Shown: positions 12,330 to 24,875, counted from the first letter of the stretch. The stretch: DNA of 64,000 nt from Vesta saturnalis (GCA_036346205.1 JARFJB010001971.1:589001-653000), one strand, 5' to 3'. Translations and numbers: made by a program. Notes: a model not told the origin generated them from the letters alone.

Positions 12330-14780
12330 CTGTGATTGCGAACTGAAATTAAATATTGAATGTACGTAGGTATTTCTTCGATATCGCATTCAAGTTGCCT
12401 GGATTAAGTATTAGCTGACATATTATACGCAGTATCGACGAAATCAAAGCGTATGAACAAATAATAGTACATCGTCTTAACCTAAAGATTGCGTTTTTAA
12501 ACACGAGAATTTGAATCAACTGGTAGAATATTTTAGAGACAGGAACAAATGAAACAAAAAAATATAAAAAAGTAATTGTAACAAAGTTTACAATCGATCT
12601 TAACATTTTGCAATTTGCCGAAGACCCAGTCGATAGCTCCGTTGTCATCCACTTTAGCCAATATTTCATTCGGTCCAAATGTTGAAAACGCTCTTCCACT
12701 ACAAAGGATATCCTTTTTTTCATAGAAAAAATTTACGTCACCGTATCCACTACGAAATTGATGTATTATAATGTATTCAGGGCAACATTCGGGCCAAGTC
12801 ACAGAGGTTTCATCGCCGCGGACCCAACGAAATTGGTGTATAAATGTAGACTTTGGGTAACATTCGGCCTAAATGTTATAGAGCATAACGTTTGCTCATA
12901 GAAACAATCAATTTTGCGGCGACCCTACAAAATCGGCGTATAAATATAGATTTTGGGCCACATTCGCCAAAAAATCTGACTTAGAACTTAACTCTGGTTC
13001 TTCGAAGTAATCAGTTTTGTGGCGATTTCAACGAAATTGTTGAATAAATGTTGAGTTGGGGTAGTATTCGACCCCAATGCTGAAATATGAAGACAGCCCT
13101 AGAAATGCTCTAACTTTACTCTATAGAAGTATATTACGGCACTTGTTTTAGATACGTATCCTTACGACGAAGAGAAAGGCGTATTAACTGCGTTAGCGTG
13201 GTAGTGCACTTTTAGGAATTTCGGGTGTTTATCACGTTTGCGATACCGCTGACTTTTGAAATACTAAGTTATGTTGCTATACAATAATAAGGTTGCCATA
13301 TTTTGCATAACCGCTCTGTCAATTATGTCTCACGGGTAACATATCTTTAACCAAAATCCTAATTGTTAGTAATATAAATGCATTAATCATATTTATTTTG
13401 TATTCTAACTAATCTCAAAGTAAAATAACAGTCCGATTTTAAAGGTAAGAAATATTGAATTTAAGCATTTATTTAATACCACAATTGTCTGAATTAAGTA
13501 TTACTTGGCATATTAGACGCAGCATTGACGAAATTAAAAACGTATGAACGAATAAAGAAACGGTTATCATTTTTACATATATTTGTACTATACCGTATAA
13601 TTCTAGTCCCAGTACATCGTGTGAATTAAACACTGCGTTTTTAAATATGAGAATTTGAATCAAGTGGTAGAATATTTTAGAGATAGGAACCCATGAAACA
13701 AGAAAAACTTTAAGAAGTAATTGGGACATAGTTTACAATCTATCTTAAAATCTTGCAATTTCTCTAAGACCCAGTCGATAGCTCGTTTGTCATCCACTTT
13801 AGCTAGCATTTCCTTAGGTCCAAATGTTGAAAACGCTCTCCCACTACAAAAGTAAACTCTTAGTAATAGAAGAAGTCTACCTTGCCGTATCCACGACGAA
13901 ATTGATATGTTAATATGTATTCAGGGCAACATCGCCGCGGACCCAACGAAATTGGTGCATAAATATAGACCTAGGATAACATTCGGCCCAAATATCATGG
14001 GGTATAGAGCTTAGCGTTTCGTCATAGAAGCAATCAATTTTGCAACGACCCTACAAAATCCGTGTATAAATGTAGATTTTGGGCAACATTCGCCCACAAA
14101 TCTGACAGGCACTCACGGGTTTAGAACTAAACTCTTCAAAAATCAGTTTTGTGGCGATCTCAACGAAATTCTTGAATAAATGTTGATTTGTGATAGCATT
14201 CGACCCCAACGTTGAAACATGAACAAAGCCCTAGAAATGCTCTACCTTGACTCCATAGGAGTATATTACGGCAATTGTTTTAGATGTATATCCTCACTGC
14301 GAAGAAAAAGGCGTATACTACACCGTCAAATCATCTGAACTAAAGACTGCGCTTTTAGATTGAGTATAATAAGGTTTACAATCAATCTTAAAATCTTGCA
14401 ATTTGTCGAAGACCCAACCGCTAGTTCCTTTGGCTTGAGCTTCTGTGGCGTCATATACTTTCATTAAGCCCAACACATTCTTCGAACACAGAATTTAGCT
14501 CTTGGTTATCGAAGGAATCCACTTCACTGTATCCTTAACGAAATTTATCTATAAGTATAGATTCAGGGCAACATTCGGCCAGAATGCTCACCAACACTCA
14601 CACGCCACAGAATTTAGTTCTTAGTCATCGAGGGAATCAGTTTTTCCGCCGACCCAACGAAATTGGTGTATAAACTTAGATTTTGGATAACATTCGGCCT
14701 AAACGCTGATGAACATTCATGGAGCATACAGATAGTTTTGTCATAGAAGGAATCAATTTTGCGACGACCCCAACAAAATC

Positions 14781-14785
<5 letters not shown>
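12330..14785. repeat. Decayed higher-order tandem repeat (about 1.1 kb units)
   Basis: Three successive copies of one long unit start near 12330, 13440 and 14330 (the last truncated). Shared landmarks are the 'AAGTATTA..TG.CATATTA.ACGCAG' block, 'GAATTTGAATCAA.TGGTAGAATATTTTAGAGA', 'GACCCA.(T)CGATAGCTC' and 'TGTTGAAAACGCTC'. Each unit also contains 3-4 subunits of roughly 100-115 bp marked by 'AACGAAATTG.TG.ATAAAT' followed by 'GGGCAACATTCGGCC'. On the minus strand all three copies could encode a similar short peptide around WVFGKLQ..KIDCK, but frames are broken elsewhere. It looks like an old satellite or a multiplied gene fragment. Confidence 0.7.

Positions 14786-14838
<53 letters not shown>
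14783..14838. repeat. (TA)n microsatellite
   Basis: An uninterrupted TA dinucleotide run of about 55 bp, lying in the last subunit of the higher-order repeat right after an 'ACAAAATCGG' landmark. Confidence 0.95.
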
Positions 14839-14841
<3 letters not shown>

Positions 14842-15895
14842 TATAGTTGGTCGTCAAAGAGAACGCACGTGACCGACAAACTGGGGTTGGTGAAACGTGT
14901 TCGCGTAAAAAAAATAGTGCTAAACCAATCACGACAAGGGTAAGTTTTTGAACAAATTTAACCCAGCGGTTTGAATATTAATAAACAAATAATAACATTA
15001 ATCTAATTCAGTATGATTTGAACGTGTAAAACGACTCTATAGATGCACAAAAAAAAGTCGCGCAAACATGATTGTGCATTTCAATTCAAATCCTATTACG
15101 GTTCCGTTCAAACCCATGTCAGGTCGTTTGTTAAAACTCATACAATAATAAGGTAAAGGTTACAGGACAAACACCACTCTATTTGTCTAGGTTTTAACTC
15201 AAACGCGTACATTTGTATAATTACAATAATTGATAAATCGCGTTCCAAATTTGAATTAGTAATAAACAAATAATAATCGAACCAGTAGAATTGTAGTACG
15301 TGTAAAATGACTTAGAGAAAAAAAAGTACGGTTCCTTTTAACGAGTGTTAAATCTCATTATAATGTAATTTAAACTAAAAGCGCAAATACTCAAGCATGT
15401 AAACATTTCGCAATAACAAAAAAAATATTGAGAACTAATGAAGTCGCATACTCTATCCCACAGTAGCACGGGGTATATAAAACAACATAAATAAGTATTT
15501 GTAACAGTAGTATAAAAATTCAAAACATGCCGAATGTGATTCAAAAAAACAAAAAATGTACAGCTTAAGATTGCAGTAAGCAGTCAGTCCTACTGTTATT
15601 TAAATGCTATAGATCCCCTTTCTATAACAATACAAACATAACCATTGTCATAAGTATTCGTTTCTTTCCCATTAATGGAAAAACTAAATCAACTCCATAA
15701 AAAAAATAAATAAATCGATATTAAATTAAACAAAACAAATAAATAACTCTAATTGAGAAATATAAATTAAAAGTAATTGAATCATTTGGTCACAAATAAG
15801 TAACAGTAAGTCCGGTAAGTAGCACGAGAATCAAGAATCGCGTTGGGAACAATGTAATTTATATATAATGTAATCGAAAATTATGCAAGTAAAAA
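14839..15895. other. Intergenic, nothing recognised
   Basis: AT-rich DNA between two (TA)n tracts, without a credible ORF. The phrases 'AATAAACAAATAATAA' and 'ACGTGTAAAA(C/T)GACT' each occur twice (near 14981/15263 and 15023/15298), so about 280 bp seems to be tandemly duplicated and diverged. Confidence 0.4.

Positions 15896-15954
<59 letters not shown>
15896..15954. repeat. (TA)n microsatellite
   Basis: TA dinucleotide run of nearly 60 bp, immediately upstream of the LINE 5'-end fragment. Confidence 0.95.
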
Positions 15955-15959
<5 letters not shown>

Positions 15960-15977
15960 TTATTCAGTAAGTATACG

Positions 15978-16157
15978 CTCTATATTATTTATATCTTCCT
16001 TGACACTGTCTATATTTCTACTTCTTACTTCTACTTCTTATCCAGTCTGTCCGCTATCTAATTACTCAAAAGAACAATACAATTGCCTCGGATCGACCTG
16101 GCCACAAGGAGGCAATCAAGGTCGAAACAGGTAGGCCCCGTTGCTGAGGACTGTGCA
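15978..16157 (+). repeat. LINE 5'-end fragment, direct orientation
   Basis: This 180-bp stretch matches the 5' end of the same LINE that appears in reverse complement at about 18345-18598, with some internal deletion here. The shared stretch runs from 'TATATTATTTATATCTT' through 'CCTCGGATCGACCTGGC' to 'CCCGTTGCTGAGGACTG'. It stops at 16157, where minus-strand RT coding sequence begins. The two copies therefore form inverted repeats bracketing the inverted middle of the element. Confidence 0.8.
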
Positions 16158-16159
16158 AT

Positions 16160-18430
16160 TTCATTTTGCAGAGTAAATACTCCACACTCCTTTTCACCTT
16201 CCCGATTGAATACCACAATTTTAGTTTTGTTCGCGTTTACCTTTAGGTCCATGCCCTCACAGACTGTACCACACTTTCTCAGAACAGTTTGTACCTCATC
16301 CGCACTGTCACTTAATAAGACTGTGTCATCTGCGTACACCATAACTCGTACATTTATGTCACCAACCATTACACCATTTGTATCGGTACATGCTTGCCTA
16401 ACACATTTATCCAAGTATACATTGAACAACCACGGTGACATCACCTTGTCGCACTCAATATTAGATTATTCACTCACACCTCCTCTCACCCTAACACATG
16501 CCCGGCTATCACTGTATACTTATTCCGTTTATTATACCTTTACTTACGCCATATTTATTTAATATTTCCCACAGCTTCTCCCTATGTATTCTATCAGATG
16601 CTTTCTCCAGATCTACTAACGCACAGTATAGCTTCCTTTTCACACTTAAACAATTTTTGATCACCTGCTGGAGGGCAATCACCTGCTGGAGGGCAATCAC
16701 CTGAACACATCCTATCCCTGGCATGAAGCCACCCTGCACATCCCAAATCTTAGTTTGTATAGTTTCTCGTACTTTATCAATCAGTATTCTTCCAAATACA
16801 TTACCAGGTACTCTGAGCAAACTTATTCCTCTGTAGTTCCCTGCAATCACTCATGTTCCCCATACCCTTATACAGTGGTACAATGATCGCGCTTTTCCAA
16901 TAACTCGGCACTTTTCCACCCTTAAGACAGACATTGGTAAACCCACACAATCTTTGTTTAAGCTCTGCACCTCCATACTTTAGCATTTCACCTGTGATTT
17001 CATCTACGCCTACTCCTTTACCATTTTTCAACCTTCCTACCGTTTTCTCTACCTCATTTATCCCAATTTCCTTCTCAGTTTCATTCACCATTCCTTCTAC
17101 ATTCTCCGTATTTAACCTTTCAGTCTTCTTTTCCTCACTACTGTAGAGCTTTCGGAAATATTCTTGCATTTCCTCACTTCACAATCGTCCCATACTATTT
17201 CGTTGCTCGTATTCATCACCCCTGCAGCGGTCAGTTTTGGTCCACGTTTTGTATTTTCATCTCACAATCATTCTACATTTTCTCTTCTTTCACAGCCATC
17301 ACTCCCGCTTTACGTATTCTCACTGCCTCCTTCGCTTCTTTGTTATTTAATCTGTACACCTCATACAATCGTCTTTTCTCAGTCTCATTTTTTGCAGCAA
17401 TCATTGCCATGTACGCATCTTTTTTTCTTACATACTGCCTTTTTTACCGATCCATTCCATTAAGCACAGTTTTTCTGTCTACCCAAAGTCGCTCGGCACA
17501 GTTCACAACACAGTTTCTCAAGTTTATCCATGCACTTTCAACGTCAGAGTCTTTTATTTGTTCGTTCCACACTGTTTCATTCACATTCAACTCTTTACTC
17601 ACAGCATCTGCGTATTTCGTTCTCGCACCATTATCTACTAGTTTGTCTACCCTAATTCTGGACGTTCGCACTACGTTTGCTTTCTTTCTCAGACCCACTT
17701 TTGCCCTAAACACACTCTCGATACAACCAAAAGTGGTCCGATCCACATTCCGATCCGAGCATCACTTTTGTCTTTCACCAGGTTTCTAAGTCGTTCATCA
17801 TACACTATCAAGTCAATCATACTTTTAGATTCACCTCTTTGCCATGTATACATATGCACATTTTTATGTTTAAACCACGTATTAGATACAAACAGGCTTC
17901 TCTCCACACAGATATTCACCAGGCGTTCACCATTCATTGACTCTTTGGTCTCCGAACTTTCCTAGAACGCGTTCAGTATGTTCTCTCTGTAAACCCACCC
18001 ATCCATCCAATATTTCCCAATATTACCACTCTTTCATTGGACTTACATACCTTCAATACGTTTTCTACATCATTACAGAAGTTCTCACACTCGTGGTCTT
18101 TTTATCCGTTCCCCGGCGCATAGCATGCAATAAGAAAAATTTTTCGAAACTCCTTTTGTGCCATGCACTTCAGTGTCAACTCCTGACCATAGTACTAGGC
18201 TGCCATCCTCCATCTCCAGAGCATCCTTTCCTTTACGCTTTGGCTCCGATACACATAAAATATCAAGCTGCCTTTCGTACACTACATTCGCAATTTCAAA
18301 TTCTTTACCATGCATACCCCTAACATTCCACGTACCGACTCGCCATTCATTCCTTGCACAGTCCTCAGCAACGGGGCCTACCTGTTTCGACCTTGATTGT
18401 CTCCTTGTAGCCAGGTCGATCCGAGGCAAT
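16160..18430 (-). pseudogene. LINE endonuclease + reverse transcriptase, inverted part
   Basis: Minus-strand coding remnant of a non-LTR retrotransposon: endonuclease first (18430 downward), then linker, then reverse transcriptase to 16160. Endonuclease signs are GTWNVRGM near 18330, LDILCVSEPKRKGKDALE near 18250 and IDLIVYDERLRN near 17800. RT signs are LKNGKGVGVDEITGEMLKYG (about 17000), WKSAIIVPLYKG (about 16880), GNYRGISLL (about 16835), QGGFMPGIGC (about 16735) and the catalytic VYADDTVLLSDS (about 16330). The protein is broken into several frames. An 18-bp direct duplication at 16661-16696 adds six residues (QQVIAL) between the GGF and YADD blocks. Clade is not settled; EN plus RT and the craniofacial-development-protein-2-like N-terminus point to an RTE/CR1-type LINE. 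Confidence 0.88.
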
Positions 18431-18599
18431 TATATTGTTCTTTTGAGTAATTAGATAGGGGACAGACTGGTTACTGGTCAAATCGTGCCTCGCACGATGT
18501 AGCATTCCCTACTAACCGGACAGTTAATTTTCTACTACAAGTAAGGGAGTAAGAAGTAGAAATATGGACAGAGTCAAGAAAGATATAAATAATATAGTG

Positions 18600-19385
18600 T
18601 GGAGTATTTACTCTGCAAAATGGAATTATGAAACAAGTGGACGAGTTGGTATATCTGGGTAAAATGTTTACTGCAGTCTGTGAGGGTATGGACCTAAAGG
18701 TAAACGCGAACAAAACTAATATTGTGGTATCCAATCGGGAAGGTGAAAAGGAGAGTGGAATAATTACTCTGCAAAATGAAATTATGAAACAAGTGGACGA
18801 GTTGGTATATCTGGGTATAATGTTTACTGCAGATGGTACAATGGATGGCGAGATTGGACGAAGTGTCAATGCTGGAAGGAATGTAATTGGACGATAATGA
18901 GAAACGGGCAATCCATAGTAGCGTAGACAGGGATATGTCAAAAAAAATAAATGCCGTGGGTATGAGATTCCTGAGAAACGAAAGTGGTAAGACGAGAAGG
19001 GATAAGATAAATAATGAATATGTAATGAGGATGTGGGGCGAGGAAAAGACGATGATGGATAGGTACAAGAGTAGTACACTACGTTGGTGTAGTCACCTTG
19101 AGAGAATGAACAACGCAAGATTGACGAAGCAAATATATGTGGGTGAGATTAGAGGTAAGGCCGGGCCTGGTAGGCCGCGTAAAACTTGGCTGAATGTAGT
19201 AGAATGTATGATAAAAGAAAGAAAGATAAGGAGTTTTAAAAATAAAAGGACATGTCAGAGACAATGTATGAATCATGCGGAAGCTAGGGAGGTATGCAAA
19301 GATAGGAAAGCATGGAGAAAGATTGTGAATGAAAAATAAATAAGAGGCAGGGATTGTTTTACCTACACCGCAAGGGAATGGCGTG
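18600..19385 (+). pseudogene. LINE 3' third (RT end and C-terminal tail), direct orientation
   Basis: Continues the same LINE protein, now on the + strand. 18605-18897 carries the post-RT block (VCEGMDLKVNANKTNIV, then LQNEIMKQVDELVYLG), with a 155-bp tandem duplication: the LQNEIMKQVDELVYLG block starts at about 18611 and again at about 18766. 18887-19339 encodes the tail, with TLRWCSHLERMNNARLTKQI and GKAGPGRPRKTW, and ends in AWRKIVNEK plus a stop at 19339. The short 3' UTR runs to about 19385, after which the tandem repeat of 12-15 kb resumes. No poly(A) tail is evident. Confidence 0.85.
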
Positions 19386-19393
19386 AAGGGCAT

Positions 19394-20470
19394 GTTATGT
19401 TTAGAGGTTTTGGGCAACATTCGTCCAAAAAGCTGATAATCGCGCAAGGGTTTAAATTTTAGCTCTGGTTCTTTGAAGCAATAAATTTTATGGCGACCTC
19501 AACGAAATTATTGAATAAATGTTGATTTTAGGCAACATTTTGCCGCGACATACTGACATTAGTGTATTTCTGATGACAACAAAGAAAGGAACAGTTGGTG
19601 AGTGGTTTGGAAGCGACATATCAGGGAAGCAAAATTAGACATTTATCTATCTCTTTTAATAAAAACCTAATTATTAATGATAATAACTCAATACGTTCCA
19701 AGAACTTTATGGAAGCGAGGTTTGGACCAATCCCAATCAAAATATATTGCGATCTAAACATTTAAGCCTTTTAATTATTTTTGATTTATTTTGATCTAAA
19801 TGAAATAAGAGTATACTTCTATTGCTCAGTAGCAAATGGACCAATTTTTATCAAAGACAACGAAAAAATGTATTATTATTCCAGAACAGAAATAATTATG
19901 GTTCTATTGTAAAAATAATAATCTATTTTTGGCTTTATTCAATATCAGATTTGTACTACAATCCCGATTGTGGCTGATTTAATTCGTATTAACTTCAAGC
20001 CAGTGTAACCTAGAAGTAATAATTACTGACACTCCAGACAGGTCAAACACGAAACGTTTGTCAGTCGAAGCCCTAAGTAATTGAATATCCAAATTAAACA
20101 GATTAAAAAAGGATCAAAGTCAAGTAAAACGAATTTGTCCAAGATCCAAAGGAAATTAGTGTATATAGATTTTCAACAACATTCGGCACAAATGCTGATC
20201 TACAGTTTCTACATAGCTTAGCTTGTGGTTATCGAGAGAATCCGTTTTACAGTATCCCAATAAAACTGTTATGTTTGTATAGATTCTATGCAATTTTTTT
20301 TCCAAATGCTAACCAATACCATAGGGCACAAAATTTAGCTCTTGGTCATCGAGGCAATCAATTTTGCCGCAACCCCAACAAAGTCTGTGCATCAACCTAG
20401 ATTTTGGGCAATATTTGGTCCCAAATGCTGACCAATATTTATGGATCATAGAATTTAGGTCTTGGTCATC
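19394..20470. repeat. Remnants of the 12-15 kb tandem repeat, with non-repeat spacer
   Basis: Just after the LINE, 19394-19560 carries the subunit landmarks again ('GGGCAACATTCG', 'CAACGAAATTATTGAATAAATG'), and 20150-20470 carries two or three more ('TTCGGCACAAATGCTGA', 'CCCCAACAAAGTCTGTG', 'TTTAGCTCTTGGTCATCGAGG'). About 590 bp in between is AT-rich with no recognised feature. Confidence 0.65.
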
Positions 20471-20474
20471 CAGA

Positions 20475-20692
20475 AAGTAATGGAGTTAGTGTTTTCAGGA
20501 GAAAGTTACTACACCAGAATTTGCCTAAATAATCGCACATGATGTGCGTACACAGTGAATATGCTGTTATATGTATATGAGGAAAACCCCTTGAAAAACC
20601 TCAGTGGAGACAGGCGGTGACAGGAATCGGACCCATTACCAGAAGAATGCCAAATAGATCGTGTTACCACAGGTCCACTAACTCGGTGATAA
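20475..20692 (-). repeat. tRNA-derived SINE, copy 3
   Basis: Matches the 6.1/6.8 kb family: 'GCCTAAATAATCGCACATG', 'GATGTGCG', 'GAGGAAAACCCC', and the head near 20610-20690 with 'CGGACCCATTACC' and 'GATCGTGTTACCACAGGTCC'. It is more diverged and lacks the 'CTCCTTCAGCC' tail. Confidence 0.65.
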
Positions 20693-22444
20693 ATCGGCCA
20701 ACGGTATGAACAAAAACTTTCACCACTAATTAAAATAATTATTTCTTTGGGTAGTCTTGTATTTAAAACCAAATTTTACAGGCTTTAACTGTTTCAAATT
20801 CAAACTAAAAACCTAGATAAATACAAATTCTGTAACACAAAAATTAAAATATGATTTTGAGAAACATGTTTTTCAAAAAGCTTCTAAAATAATACTACTG
20901 GATGCAGAGTTTTTCGTAAACAGGGTGTTTTATTTAAAATTTTAATGTCACTTTCGGCGAAACGGGTGGTACTAGAGAAATTTTACCTAGCGTAAAGTAT
21001 GGCAAATTCCGTCCCATACTTTCCTAATAACATTTAATAATAAAAAGGGAGGGTAGGGTGTAATCTCAGAGATACCCAGTATATTTTGTCGCTCATGATT
21101 ATTTTCTAACAGTATATAACATTTAAAAAATATTGTTGTGTTAGACCTGTTAAGTCCTCCTCGTCCTCCTACTCATTATATGAAACTGTTGACTAAGTTA
21201 CTGAGTTATGAAATTCAGTAATTGACTCCACTTTCTTTCTGACCAAAAAACTGTACCTCACTGTCCACACACCAGTGATCAATATGTCTCTCACTTTTAG
21301 ATCTACGTTGAAAAGTTGGTTGAAACGGATGCTAAAATATTCATGACACATGGTGTCTTTGAAAGACAGTAACGGTACACTCTCAAACTGGTGGGTGATG
21401 ACTTAGTAACCCTACCTCGTTAATTAATGCGCACTTAAAATCTACGTTTTATGTCACTCCAAACGGGGTGTCAATCCCTAATAGTAATACATACCTGCAT
21501 GACATCCATTCTTTTTTTTCCCTTAATTTTATATTTAGTTTAGTATAAATGCGCTAATTTTAAAACAGTTTTGTACCACAGACACCTAGCATCATACAGA
21601 TAAGCAGTATAACGACTTAATAAGACATTTCTAAGGCTTTCCATCGTACCTAATATAATAACTTTCTTGCCGACTTACAGTTTTAGTTTTAGTCACTTGC
21701 TTACCACTTTTACATCTATACAACTTGTTCCTTAGTCAACTAATCCATTGTAAAATGGCTAAGTTCGCTTTAATTAGCAGGTAAGATGTAGTGCTAGCGA
21801 AACCCAGTCATCTACTATAGGTCTTTAAAACAAATAAATTTGTATGAAGCTGCTCTTTTTTCTATCTACATTAACACGTTCACTGCCATATGTACTCCGA
21901 CTGTACATGTGGCCTTTTAATGCTAAGCCTTGTGTACCACTGAAGGACAGGGATCACATCGTATTCAACTCATGTGTGCTTTTTGCGAAGGCGGCATTGA
22001 TTCAAATGCATATTCGTTTGTACTTAGAACTCGGCTATTCTGGCACAAGAAATATTTGGGATTGCCAGTTTTTAATTTATTCATATCCTTACTTATATGA
22101 AATGTACAAGAGTACAATCTTTATTTTTTCTTTGCACACCTAAGTAACTTTTCTCATCGTTTATATTAAAGCACAACTAAAAAGTCGATAATACAATTTA
22201 GTTTTAATTTATGCATATTATTAGATGCAGTTAAAATATTAACATAACTTGTTAAATGGAATTACTGCGTATTCCAAATTAACAAGCTATACACTTGCGT
22301 TACAGATAACATATTTTAAGAATTTATGTCAGTTGGCCCCGAAATTGAATATATTTTTCTTGATGTTATTTTTATTACTACGTAATCCCTGCACCGATCG
22401 TTACAAAATTTCATTGGAATCTGGACGTTTAGGTATTAAACACG
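20693..22444. other. Intergenic, nothing recognised
   Basis: AT-rich DNA with no conserved ORF. 21300-21480 is somewhat less AT-rich but shows no protein similarity I recognise in any frame. Confidence 0.35.
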
Positions 22445-23195
22445 TTGTAATAGTCTTCTGAGTTATTGCGACCGAAAGAAAAGTAACATTTACCCTTCTT
22501 ACTCCTGGCCTCGTAGCTCTATCACCACACCGAACGCCACACACCGAATGAATTTGAATGCACATTTTTGACTTATTGTAGCCGAAAGACAAGTCACATT
22601 TACCTCTCTTACTCCTTACCGCGTAGCTTCATCACCACAACACTGCGCCCTAGACATTTAGAGATTAAACATTTATCCCAAATTTGAATACAATTGCTAT
22701 CGAAGTTTTTGAGATGTGCATCACAGACACATACACACATGTACGCACGCACACAAAACCCGCGCACACGTATGCTCATACACACCCAAATGCACATGTA
22801 GGCGCACACGCCGACGCAGGCGCAGGGACAGCCACAGGCAGAGACACTGACAGAGGCACATACATAGAGACAGACACGGATACGAATGTGGACGTGGACG
22901 CGGAAGCAGACGCAGGTGCAAACGCACGCAGACACATACATAGGCAGGTTGTATCAAATTTGAATGCAGGCGTTGTGCAAGTTTTTGAGTTTTTACTGCC
23001 GAATCAAAAATCACATTTACTCCACTTACTCCTTTCCGCGTAGCTCCGCCACCATACTGGGGTCTAAATTTGAGGGCGATCGCTATTGCAGTGTTTGAGA
23101 AATGGCGTCTGAAAGTATCGTCACACGCACACTCGCACGCACCCACACACACACACACACACGCACGCAAGGAGGCACACACACACAAATAAAAT
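22445..23195. repeat. Degenerate tandem repeat with (CA)n / GACA-rich low-complexity core
   Basis: A phrase containing 'GCCGAA(AGA)(A/C)AA', 'CACATTTACC', 'CTTACTCCT' and 'GCGTAGCT.C.(T/C)CACCA' occurs at about 22465, 22580 and 23000. Between them, 22725-22950 is a purine-C alternation (CA, GACA, CGCA-type) and 23125-23190 is a CA-rich run. The long ORFs on both strands here are low-complexity artefacts. Confidence 0.7.
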
Positions 23196-24560
23196 AAAAT
23201 CATCAAATTTTCAATACCATTGATACAAAATAAGTATTCCTTAAGATAAAATCATGAAATTTAGTGCGATTACAGTAAGGCCGCCTTTTTTCCAACAAAA
23301 TCCCCCATAAATGCAGATTCGCGAAAACAAAACGGCGTTCTCCTAAACTCCTAGAGTTTAGTCCCTGTAAATCAAAACTACATCTGTAGCTCAGTTAGTT
23401 ACTGACCTTGTTCTTAAATAGATTAGTGATTTAGTTTCAACGGCAATACTACTTTAATGTTAAAACTTACGTCACCTAATTTATATTTAAAGTTGTTACA
23501 ATCCAGTAATATTTGATGTATTTTTAAAAACACTGATGGAAGAAATTAATGGATAAATAAATTACGTGACTATTCTTTGTAATGTACAATGAATCAGCGA
23601 TAGTTTCCGGATGTATTCAATGTGCAACGGAATAATTCCAAAAATATAGTGCTGGGTACATTACATTTTTGCTTTAATTAATTTTTAAACTTTCCTACGA
23701 AAAATTTTTATAAGGATAAACTGGATTATCCTTGAAAAAGATACTTACACATTTTTCTATAAAGTTGATGGTTTTTCAGATATCCATATAAAGTAATTTA
23801 GGGACTTTTTGTTTTTGGGGATTTATTTATTTCCCTATGAAAAATTTTCATGAAGAAAACTTATCTAAAATTTAATTCTGTTTAAAAATGCTAAATTTAA
23901 TTGTTTTCAAAATATCTTCGAAAGATATTTTAACGCTTTCTGTGAAGTATCTTTGTAAACCCATTTCAACCAAAATTGGAAAGATAGTAGAACAGTGGCA
24001 TGTTCGCCACCATCTTAGATTTCCTAATAACTGATGGGCCTCTCATCTAGATTAAGATTATATTATTTCTTATCCTGATCAGTTTATTAGGTTTGTAATA
24101 GACATAACTTATTATTTTCAATTTTAAAAATTTGTTTATGGGTATTAATGTAAAATCTAAATTATATTTTTTCACGTGAAGCATATTACAACAGAGCAAG
24201 CAGTAGTTTTGTTGCGAAGCTGGAATGATACCAATACCCCGGTATCGTCAATATAACATACTAAGAGAACCTAATCAGTGAAAACGTATACGTCGTATAT
24301 TTTAAATTAATACCATTCGTAATAAATATTAATTAAAATTACTAGATTAGATTGTAACAACCGCAATTATAAGTTCCGTGGTTCCAAACCGCTTAATGGA
24401 TATCATACCGATTAGGTTAGAAGCTTCATTACAAAGACAGTCCAGTCAAAATTGTACTTAAAAAAAGAAATGCTCAATTTTCGTGACGTCTCCATGAATG
24501 CTAGGAAATTAATATCACAAGAACAATATACTGGTATAACCGCTTCGCAAGGCAAGTGGG
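23196..24560. other. Intergenic, nothing recognised
   Basis: AT-rich, no credible gene. Around 23680-23900 the phrase 'CCTA(C/T)GAAAAATTTT' occurs twice, about 140 bp apart, the mark of a weak tandem duplication. Confidence 0.35.
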
Positions 24561-24875
24561 GGTATTACGAAAAAGAGGAATTGACAACAAAAACAAATGC
24601 CCGTGAATCAAATTTAAGTAAAGTACATGAACGATCTTTCCAAAGCTTTCTTTTAATCCGAAACAGCCTGTTTCCACAGTTTTTGCTTTTTGAGCGCGAC
24701 GTTGCCGAAGCGGAATGTGCTTTCGTCATCAGGCATAGTCCTAAGAAGGACTGTTTTCGCACTTGAGTCGAATTCATGTGTTATGATTTTTTCCGAAGCA
24801 CTTGACTACTTTCAGATTCGAACTTGGTACCTTTCACTTACAAGTTCGACACCTTTACCGCTAGGCCAATGAGTA

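Noticed and set aside
14676..14943. ORFs of 67-74 codons on both strands with long YIYIYI stretches
   Set aside because: They are translations of the (TA)n microsatellite, not genes; the same applies at 15883, 47188, 57182 and 57324.
18471..19447. 215-, 124- and 122-codon minus-strand ORFs
   Set aside because: Antisense to the LINE C-terminal coding sequence on the + strand, which has clear family motifs.
22684..23200. Direct-repeat block considered as a CRISPR array
   Set aside because: The phrases are unevenly spaced, diverged and lie in a eukaryotic genome; no constant repeat/spacer pattern.
22609..23206. Long cysteine/valine-rich and threonine/histidine-rich ORFs (110-161 codons) on both strands
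   Set aside because: They arise from CA- and GACA-type simple sequence open in several frames at once; composition, not coding.
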